Source: an uncultured bacterium
Lineage (GTDB): Bacteria; Verrucomicrobiota; Kiritimatiellia; RFP12; UBA1067
NCBI GenBank assembly: GCA_900547945.1
Contig: URIT01000111.1
Coordinates: 1-11,257, forward strand
DNA: 11,257 nucleotides
Direction: 5' to 3'
How positions within the stretch are numbered: position 1 is the first letter of the stretch; the number at the start of each line of letters is the position of its first letter. Shown here in pieces: positions 6,187-11,257 of the stretch. A model generated the notes under the pieces. That model saw only the letters and a program-made list of their open reading frames with translations, was not told where the DNA came from and did no database searches. The position numbers and the translations under genes were made by a program.

Positions 6187-6225
6187 CCCAGATCTACCCA
6201 TCGTGCCAGTTTCAAGCGTACTTTC

Positions 6226-6317
6226 GGCAAGAACCGATTGTGGCGTAGGCCCCGAAGGGGCCGTTGTAGCCACATCGGTTCTTGCCAAATTCAGCGTATC
6301 GCAAAGCGATCTGCGTT
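6226..6317 (-). repeat. Structured repeat, right copy, inverted
   Basis: Read on the minus strand this 92-base copy has ACGCAG; hairpin ATCGC-TTT-GCGAT (6298-6310); ACGCTGAATTTGGC, whose last GGC opens the outer stem; a 13-bp outer stem (6226-6238 with 6274-6286); GTGGC/GCCAC (6269-6273 with 6240-6244); internal loop TACAAC opposite TAC; and inner stem GGCCCC/GGGGCC (6248-6253 with 6257-6262). The single unpaired base (T6239 on the plus strand) matches G6175 in the left copy. Conserved loops with different but still complementary stems argue that both copies are kept for their structure. Confidence 0.8.
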
Positions 6318-6345
6318 CAAAAGCTACTTTCATGACGTCTAAAAC

Positions 6346-7272
6346 ATGTCGAAGAAACCAAAGCCCGCCTGCCTTGCCGAGTACGCCGCCCTGCGCGCCG
6401 TCTGCGGCCTCATCAACGCGATCCCCTACCCCGTCGCGTGCTTCTGCGCGCGCCGCCTCGCCGCCCTTGCCGTCGCGTGCGGCTTCCAGCGCGCACGCAC
6501 CCTCTCCCGCATCGAGGGCTGCTTCCCCGGCATCCCGCGCGCCCGCGCGCGCGCCATCGCCGTCGGCTCGCTCGCGAACGTCTTCCTGAACGCCGTCGAG
6601 ATGATCCGCGCCCCCCGCCTCACCAAGGCATGGGTTACGCGCCACGTGAAGGACATCGACCTCTACGCCGCGCGCCTCCGAGACGTCCTCGCCGAAGGCC
6701 GGGGCGCCGTCATCATGGTGCCCCACTGCGGCAACTGGTACATGGCCGCCTGGGCGATGGCCCAGTACGGCATTCCCCTCGCCGCCATCGCCGCCCGTCA
6801 GCGCAACCCCTACGTCAACGCCTGGATGAAGCGCCAGTACGGCAGCATCGACGTGGTGGAGCGCGGGCGCGCCTCCGTCATGCGCGACATCCTCGACATG
6901 CTCCGGGCGGGGCGGGGCTTCGCGATCCTCCCCGACCTGCGCGTGCCGCAGCCGGACGTCGAAGTGCCCTTCCTGAACGGCACCGCGAACGTCTCCCATG
7001 GCGGCGCGCTCTTCGCCGTCGCCACCGGCGCCCCCATTGTCGTCGCCATCATGCGCCGCAAACACGGCCTCCACGTCTTCGACCACCTCGCGACGCTCCA
7101 CCCCGATCCGGCGGCGACCGACCGCAGGGCCGAGGCGCAGCGGCTCACGCGCGAGGTCATGAAGCTCCTCGACGACGGCATCCGCCGCACGCCCGAGCAA
7201 TGGTTCTGGTACAACAAGCGCTGGATCCTCCAGCCCGCAAAGAAGCCGAAGCGCCGACCGCGCGAACGGTGA
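6346..7272 (+). CDS. Lysophospholipid/lipid A acyltransferase family protein (LpxL/HtrB-like)
   Basis: The 308-residue protein resembles the LABLAT-like group, which adds secondary acyl chains to lipid A at the inner membrane. Family features include an N-terminal hydrophobic stretch, IMVPHCGNWYMAAW (catalytic motif region, H127), an ARQRNPYVNAWMKRQYG block, a LPDLRV...VPFLNG block, TGAPIVVAIMRR, and a late WFWYNKRW. The canonical motif is H-x4-D/E; here position 132 after H127 is Tyr, so the acidic partner of the charge relay is missing. The protein could be divergent, inactive, or use another acid. The basic tail (KKPKRRPRER) may contact the membrane. No strong Shine-Dalgarno sequence precedes ATG 6346. 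It is separated from rnfG by the paired structured repeats and is probably a separate unit. Confidence 0.85.
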   Translation: MSKKPKPACLAEYAALRAVCGLINAIPYPVACFCARRLAALAVACGFQRARTLSRIEGCFPGIPRARARAIAVGSLANVFLNAVEMIRAPRLTKAWVTRHVKDIDLYAARLRDVLAEGRGAVIMVPHCGNWYMAAWAMAQYGIPLAAIAARQRNPYVNAWMKRQYGSIDVVERGRASVMRDILDMLRAGRGFAILPDLRVPQPDVEVPFLNGTANVSHGGALFAVATGAPIVVAIMRRKHGLHVFDHLATLHPDPAATDRRAEAQRLTREVMKLLDDGIRRTPEQWFWYNKRWILQPAKKPKRRPRER

Positions 7273-7281
7273 ACCGACGGT

Positions 7282-7345
7282 ATGGGAAGGACGCGCTCCC
7301 GCGCACGGGGGACATACGGACGCGACGGAGCGCGTCCCTCCCCAT
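7282..7345. repeat. Imperfect inverted repeat after the acyltransferase gene (possible terminator or REP-like element)
   Basis: GGACGCGCTCC (7289-7299) is perfectly complementary to GGAGCGCGTCC (7327-7337). The pairing extends outward with one bulge and one mismatch to ATGGG/CCCAT (7282-7286 with 7341-7345). A shorter alternative, GGACGCG/CGCGTCC, exists inside the right half (7318-7337). It starts 9 bases after the stop of the acyltransferase gene, where a terminator is expected, but no uridine run follows. A dispersed palindrome is equally possible. Confidence 0.5.
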
Positions 7346-7369
7346 GATGTTCTTCCTCAAAATCCATAA

Positions 7370-7399
7370 TTGACAGAAAGGCACGGGGAATGATAAACT
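7370..7399 (+). promoter_or_regulatory. Sigma70-like promoter for the beta-strand-repeat protein gene
   Basis: A perfect TTGACA (7370-7375) stands 18 bases before TAAACT (7394-7399), a fair -10 match. The region is AT-richer than its surroundings and lies about 50 bases before the start codon. The -10 lies inside a 15-base palindrome ATGATA-AAC-TATCAT (7390-7404) that could be an operator. The -35 is convincing, the exact -10 less so. Confidence 0.5.
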
Positions 7400-7435
7400 A
7401 TCATGTGATTTGTGCATGGTCCAGAACCTTCAAAT

Positions 7436-7441
7436 GAGAGG
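7436..7441 (+). promoter_or_regulatory. Ribosome binding site GAGAGG deciding the start at 7447
   Basis: GAGAGG ends 5 bases before ATG 7447 and only 2 bases before ATG 7444, so the second of the two adjacent ATGs is the better start. A third in-frame ATG (7462) is 20 bases away. Confidence 0.55.
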
Positions 7442-7446
7442 CCATG

Positions 7447-7476
7447 ATGAAAGACGTACAAATGAAAGACGTACAG
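7447..7476 (+). repeat. 15-bp tandem duplication at the start of the secreted protein gene
   Basis: The first five codons (MKDVQ, 7447-7461) are repeated directly at 7462-7476 with one base difference (CAA versus CAG). The duplication adds a second in-frame ATG and lengthens the polar n-region before the signal peptide. Confidence 0.85.
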
Positions 7477-10080
7477 AGGATTGGCAGACGGGAACGGGCG
7501 GCATGGCTCCGGCATGTTGTGGCGGGCCTGGCCCTGGGGCTTGGCGCGGGCGGCGCCCTGCGCGCGGCGGACTTCCCCGCCGCCGTGGACGGCGTGCTGA
7601 CCCTTGACCTCGCCGCCGGCGTCACGAACACCTACGCCGCCCTCCCCGCCGCGACGAAGCTCGTCAAAACCGGCCCGGGCTGTGCCATCCTCACGGTCGC
7701 CTCCCCCGCGTTCACGGGGAACGTGGATATCCGCGAGGGGACGCTGACGCTCGCCGACCGCGCCGCCGCCGGGTCGAACACGAAGATCGCGGTGACGGGC
7801 GACGCCGCGACGCTCCACCTCAACTTCCCGCGCCCGGCCGGCGCGGGACAGAACACGCCCTTCTTCACGGGGCACGACGTCACGATCCGGGGGCGCGGCG
7901 TCGACGGCAGGGGCGCGTTCCGCTACACCGCGACGTCGGACTGGGGGCTCGACGACGTCATGCTGGAGTCGCTCACCCTCTCGGGCGACGCCTCTCTCGC
8001 CGTTCCCAGCCGCTTCGGCATCGAGAAGGCGATCAACCTCAACGGCCACACGCTCACCCGCGTCGAGGGCGACGCGCAGTGGATGTGGAACAGCACGGTC
8101 TGCACGATCGACGCGGGCGTCATCTCAAACGTCACGGGCACAATCACCCTGCAGAACGTGCCCCGCTTCACCGCCCCCTCCGAGACGACGCTCTGCATGG
8201 CCGGCGGCACGCTCGACTTCTGGCAAGCCGCCCCGCCCCTGCCCTGCCCGGTCGTCTTCTGCGGCGGCGGCCTTCAGAGCAGCAGCGGGTCGGACGCCGG
8301 GCGCAACATCCTCGCCGGGCCCTGCGCCATCGAAAAGCGGACGTCCTTCAACAGCAGTGGCCCGGAACACCGCATCGAACTGACCGGGCCTGTGTCGGGG
8401 GCGCAGGGCGGCCATCTCTACGTCTCCTCCCCCGGCCGCCTCGTCTGCTCGTCGAACGCGACGCGCGTCGTCGACGCGGTCATCCTGAACGCGACGGGCG
8501 CGCGCTTCGACCTCGAAGGCGGCGAACTGACCGCCGGCTGGGTCCGCCTCGGCAACGGTTACAAGGCGCGCAACACGCTTGTCCAGTCGGGCGGCACGCT
8601 CGTGGTCCGCGGCGACACCTACGTGGGCGAGAGTGGCGGCACGTACGGCGCCTGGCTGATGTCCGGCGGCGCGGCGACGTTCACCAACGAAGTCAACATC
8701 GCCAAGCGGGCGGGTTCGGAGGGCCTCCTCTGGCAGAGCGGCGGCACGTTCGCGGGGAAGAAGGTCTTCAACGTCGGCGGGGGCGGGCGCGGGTTCCTCG
8801 GCGTCTTCAACGGCGCGACGAACGACACGCGCGCCTCCTGGTACGGGGGCTCCGAGCGCCTTCGCCTTGGCGACCTTACGAACGGCGTCGGCGTCGTCGC
8901 CGTCTCGGGGACGGGATCGGTCGTCACGACGGAAGCCTTCGTCATGGACGCGCGCGACTTCGCGTCCACGAACGTCGTCGCCGTCACGGACGGCGGCACG
9001 CTCAAGGCGCGCCGCTTCTACCGCGCCGAGGGCATCGCCGCCGCCGCGCGCAACGACGTCTACGTGGACGGCGGCACGGTCATGCCCACCTTCTCGACAG
9101 GCTGGAACCACGTCGACGCCTCGGCCGCGAACTTCTTCCTGCGCAGCCCCGACCGCTGGACGATCGGTCCGCGCGGCATGGCCATCGACACATCCGAAGT
9201 GGATGGCGTCAAGGAGGACAACGTGACCGATCGCCTCCCTCCCGACTGGCCGCATGCGCTCTCCGACGCGACGGGGCGCGGCCTTGCCGCCATCGACCTG
9301 CCGACGGACAATCCGGACTTCGCGGCGGCGAAGTACCGAGGCCCCGTGTTCGTGGACATCGAGGGCCCCGAGGGCAGCTTCGGCGCGGCGGCGGTGGCGG
9401 CGTTCGACCCGGCGGAGAAGAAGCTGACGCACATCGTCGTCGTCTCGCCCGGTTGCGACTACGACGAGACGACGCGCGTCTACGTGCGTTCCCCGGAGGA
9501 GACCGGACGCTACGCCTGCACCTACACGCTGACGGGCGCACGGGCGGGCGGCAGGCTCGTCAAGCGCGGTCGCTACGGACTCAACCTCCACGGCACGAAC
9601 ACCTACACGGGCGGTACGGTCGTGGAGTGCGGTCACCTCTACATGAAGGGCGAAAAATCCTTCCCGGCGAACACGCCGCTCAAGGTCATGGACGGCGCGA
9701 CCTTCGACAACAACAAACGCGCGCTTGCCGTCTCCGTCCTCGGCGGCGCGGGCGGTACTGTCGAGAATTGCCCGTCCGTCACCGTGGGCGAGGCGCTGGA
9801 GATCACCGCCGCCGAACTCTTCGCCGCCTCGCGTCCGCTCACGGTCAAGGGCGCCGTCGCCTTCGCGCCCGGCGTGGCGGTGCGCGTGACCGACCCGGAG
9901 AACCTGCCGCCGCACCGCCACGGGGCGAGCGTCCCCTTCCTGACGGCGACGGGCGGCTTCACGGGGAAGGTCCCCGCGCTCGACCTCGCCGACGAGACGG
10001 GCACGCGCTGGACCGTCTACGCGAGCGGCAAGGACCTCCGCATCGGTCCCGTCAACGGGACGTTCTTCCTCCTGCGCTAG
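7447..10080 (+). CDS. Large secreted protein with autotransporter-associated beta-strand repeats
   Basis: This 877-residue protein is predicted to be exported. A basic n-region (RIGRRERAAWLR) is followed by a hydrophobic core and a likely cleavage site after ALRA (residue 40). The body is rich in Gly, Thr and Asn in the rhythm of a right-handed beta-helix. Clear repeat-type segments are near residues 71-103 (LVKTGPGCAILTV ... GTLTL) and 702-735 (LVKRGRYGLNLHGTNTYTGG). The autotransporter-associated repeat normally reads K-x-G-x-G-x-L-x-L followed by N-T-Y-T-G-G. No C-terminal beta-barrel or PEP-CTERM anchor is visible; it ends in GTFFLLR. Substrate or partner is unknown; such proteins are typically surface-displayed or released. 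Its own promoter and ribosome binding site precede it. The stop overlaps that of the convergent mannanase gene. Confidence 0.82.
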   Translation: MKDVQMKDVQRIGRRERAAWLRHVVAGLALGLGAGGALRAADFPAAVDGVLTLDLAAGVTNTYAALPAATKLVKTGPGCAILTVASPAFTGNVDIREGTLTLADRAAAGSNTKIAVTGDAATLHLNFPRPAGAGQNTPFFTGHDVTIRGRGVDGRGAFRYTATSDWGLDDVMLESLTLSGDASLAVPSRFGIEKAINLNGHTLTRVEGDAQWMWNSTVCTIDAGVISNVTGTITLQNVPRFTAPSETTLCMAGGTLDFWQAAPPLPCPVVFCGGGLQSSSGSDAGRNILAGPCAIEKRTSFNSSGPEHRIELTGPVSGAQGGHLYVSSPGRLVCSSNATRVVDAVILNATGARFDLEGGELTAGWVRLGNGYKARNTLVQSGGTLVVRGDTYVGESGGTYGAWLMSGGAATFTNEVNIAKRAGSEGLLWQSGGTFAGKKVFNVGGGGRGFLGVFNGATNDTRASWYGGSERLRLGDLTNGVGVVAVSGTGSVVTTEAFVMDARDFASTNVVAVTDGGTLKARRFYRAEGIAAAARNDVYVDGGTVMPTFSTGWNHVDASAANFFLRSPDRWTIGPRGMAIDTSEVDGVKEDNVTDRLPPDWPHALSDATGRGLAAIDLPTDNPDFAAAKYRGPVFVDIEGPEGSFGAAAVAAFDPAEKKLTHIVVVSPGCDYDETTRVYVRSPEETGRYACTYTLTGARAGGRLVKRGRYGLNLHGTNTYTGGTVVECGHLYMKGEKSFPANTPLKVMDGATFDNNKRALAVSVLGGAGGTVENCPSVTVGEALEITAAELFAASRPLTVKGAVAFAPGVAVRVTDPENLPPHRHGASVPFLTATGGFTGKVPALDLADETGTRWTVYASGKDLRIGPVNGTFFLLR

Positions 10081-11257
10081 CGGAAGGCGTTCGCGGGCGA
10101 TTCGAGCAGCACCTCGGGACGGCGCGCGAACGCGCGCTCGTCCTGTTCGGAGGCGGGCGTTTCGGGCAGCGTACCGTAGACGCCGCCCCACGTGTCGGCG
10201 AACGCGAGCTGGACGCCCTCGGCGGTCATGACGCGGTGGAGGTAGACCCAGAAGTCGTCGCGCTTCTTCCGCCCGCCCGCCTCGGTGAGCGCCGCCACCT
10301 TGCCGCGCCGCGCGGCGAAGGCGCTGATGAGACGCAGCTTGCGCACGGTCTCCGCGAACGACGCCTCTGCCTTGGCGTCGTCGCCATGCCCGATCGAGTA
10401 GTCGTCGAGGCCGACGATGTCCACATACGCATCGCCGGGATAGCAGGCGAGATAGGTGTTCTCCGCGTCGCCCTCCTGCCCGAACGCCTTCCACGTCCGG
10501 TCCGGCGTATAGGCGAAGAGGATCTGGTTGTCGCCGCACGCCTTCCGCAGGAAGTCGGCGGTCAGGCGGCTGAACGTACGGAACTCGGCGCTCGTACACC
10601 ACGTGCGCCCCCACCAGAACCACGTGCCGTCCATCTCGTGCCCGTAGCGGAGAACGACGGGAATCGGTTCACCCGTCTCCTCGTCGACGAGGCCCTTGAA
10701 GAACGCCGCGATCTCCTGGAGGGAGGCGAAGTACCACGCGCGCGGGTTCGCGAACGGCGTGCGGTGTACCTTGCCGTCGATGGAACCCGTCCCGCACGGA
10801 CGGCCCGTCCCGTCGAGGATCTGCTTGATGGCGTTGCGGTCGTCCCCGTCCGACTTGTAGCGGTAGGACGCCTGCTTGAAGCCCGTCTCGCAATAGGGGT
10901 GGTCCATGTGCCAGCTGAACACCGTCACGCCGCCACACTCCTTCCAGAACCGCCGGATCGCCGCCGTGAGCGTCGCGCGGTTCGCGGCGTAGTAGACGGG
11001 CGCATGCCAGGTTCCCGTCACGGCCGCGAGGTCGGAGTAGGCGAGCAGGACGCGCCGCCCGTCGGTGTACTGCGTGTAGGCGCAGTCCAGCCGGACATCC
11101 GCCGTCGGCAGGGGCGCGAACCCCTCCCCCTTCTTGACGGCAAAGCGGCGGTCGCCCGCCATCGGCCACGGATCCATCCACGGATGCGTCCAGGCCCAGT
11201 AGTAGCTCTTCGAGTTCGCGACGGCCCTCAGCTTCGCGAGGACGCGCCCCGCCGCGC
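10077..11257 (-). CDS. Glycoside hydrolase family 26 endo-beta-1,4-mannanase (5' end outside window)
   Basis: The encoded enzyme should cleave internal beta-1,4 links of mannans by a retaining mechanism, probably outside the cytoplasm. The frame stays open to the right edge; the ATG at 11177 is internal, since GH26-like sequence (for example SKSYYWAWTHPW) continues upstream. WHAP, FSWHMDHPY and RYGHEMDGTWFWWG match the family. The acid/base Glu is in RYGHE (codon 10635-10637), and the nucleophile Glu is in LTEAGG (codon 10281-10283). Their separation, 118 residues, fits GH26. The C-terminus ends soon after the catalytic domain, with no carbohydrate-binding module. Any signal peptide lies outside the window. 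The stop TAG (plus-strand CTA, 10077-10079) is interleaved with that of the convergent gene. Some GH26 members act on other beta-glucans, so mannan is likely rather than certain. Confidence 0.92.
   Translation of the reverse strand, partial: AAGRVLAKLRAVANSKSYYWAWTHPWMDPWPMAGDRRFAVKKGEGFAPLPTADVRLDCAYTQYTDGRRVLLAYSDLAAVTGTWHAPVYYAANRATLTAAIRRFWKECGGVTVFSWHMDHPYCETGFKQASYRYKSDGDDRNAIKQILDGTGRPCGTGSIDGKVHRTPFANPRAWYFASLQEIAAFFKGLVDEETGEPIPVVLRYGHEMDGTWFWWGRTWCTSAEFRTFSRLTADFLRKACGDNQILFAYTPDRTWKAFGQEGDAENTYLACYPGDAYVDIVGLDDYSIGHGDDAKAEASFAETVRKLRLISAFAARRGKVAALTEAGGRKKRDDFWVYLHRVMTAEGVQLAFADTWGGVYGTLPETPASEQDERAFARRPEVLLESPANAFR

Noticed and set aside
6091..6589. Open frames running across the structured repeats (6091-6342 and 6140-6589)
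   Set aside because: They read through hairpins and then out of frame into the acyltransferase; no domain and no ribosome binding site.
8125..10623. An 832-codon open frame on the minus strand opposite the secreted protein gene
   Set aside because: Arg/Ala/Gly/Val-rich with no recognisable domain, spanning parts of two convincing genes; typical antisense open frame in high-GC DNA.
11175..11177. ATG at 11177 as the start of the mannanase
   Set aside because: The open frame continues to the window edge with family-like sequence and no stop; a secreted enzyme would also need a signal peptide, which is not present at this point.

Overview
The window looks like part of a chromosome from an uncultured, high-GC, Gram-negative anaerobe of the Verrucomicrobiota, most likely a gut-type Kiritimatiellae. 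This is inferred from the combination of an Rnf complex, a large exported protein with autotransporter-associated beta-strand repeats, a GH26 mannanase, a 23S-IVS-type four-helix-bundle gene and many short intergenic repeats. No rRNA, tRNA, CRISPR array or transposase is visible.

Layout. Bases 1-597 hold the 3' end of rnfB (ferredoxin-like subunit). Bases 591-1354 are a repeat-rich island: arrays of a 7-bp unit (GTTTTAG and variants) surround an intact four-helix-bundle gene (721-1077) and the 5' stump of a second copy (from 1143), after which the array continues on the opposite strand (CCTAAAA). A HipA-like kinase gene with a C-terminal winged helix (1355-2734) starts directly at the array edge and overlaps rnfC by 14 bases. 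Then come rnfC (2721-4076), rnfD (4110-5123) and rnfG (5120-6094). rnfB and rnfC would normally be adjacent, so about 2.1 kb of less GC-rich DNA appears to have been placed inside an rnf operon. No rnfE follows rnfG.

Bases 6095-6345 carry two inverted copies of a roughly 90-base structured repeat. Both keep the same single-stranded motifs while their three helices differ in sequence but remain paired. Next are an LpxL/HtrB-type lipid A acyltransferase homologue (6346-7272), an imperfect inverted repeat, a sigma70-like promoter, and a secreted beta-strand-repeat protein (7447-10080). A convergent GH26 beta-mannanase (10077 to beyond the right edge, minus strand) shares its CTAG stop with that gene.

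How the genes relate. RnfB, RnfC, RnfD and RnfG are four subunits of the membrane complex that couples ferredoxin:NAD+ electron transfer to ion pumping. The acyltransferase points to an outer membrane with lipid A-like lipid. The exported repeat protein and mannanase fit a cell that displays large surface proteins and degrades plant mannan. The most unusual material is non-coding: the heptad-repeat/four-helix-bundle island, a short heptad run of the same family read in frame inside rnfC, and the paired structured repeats downstream of rnfG.
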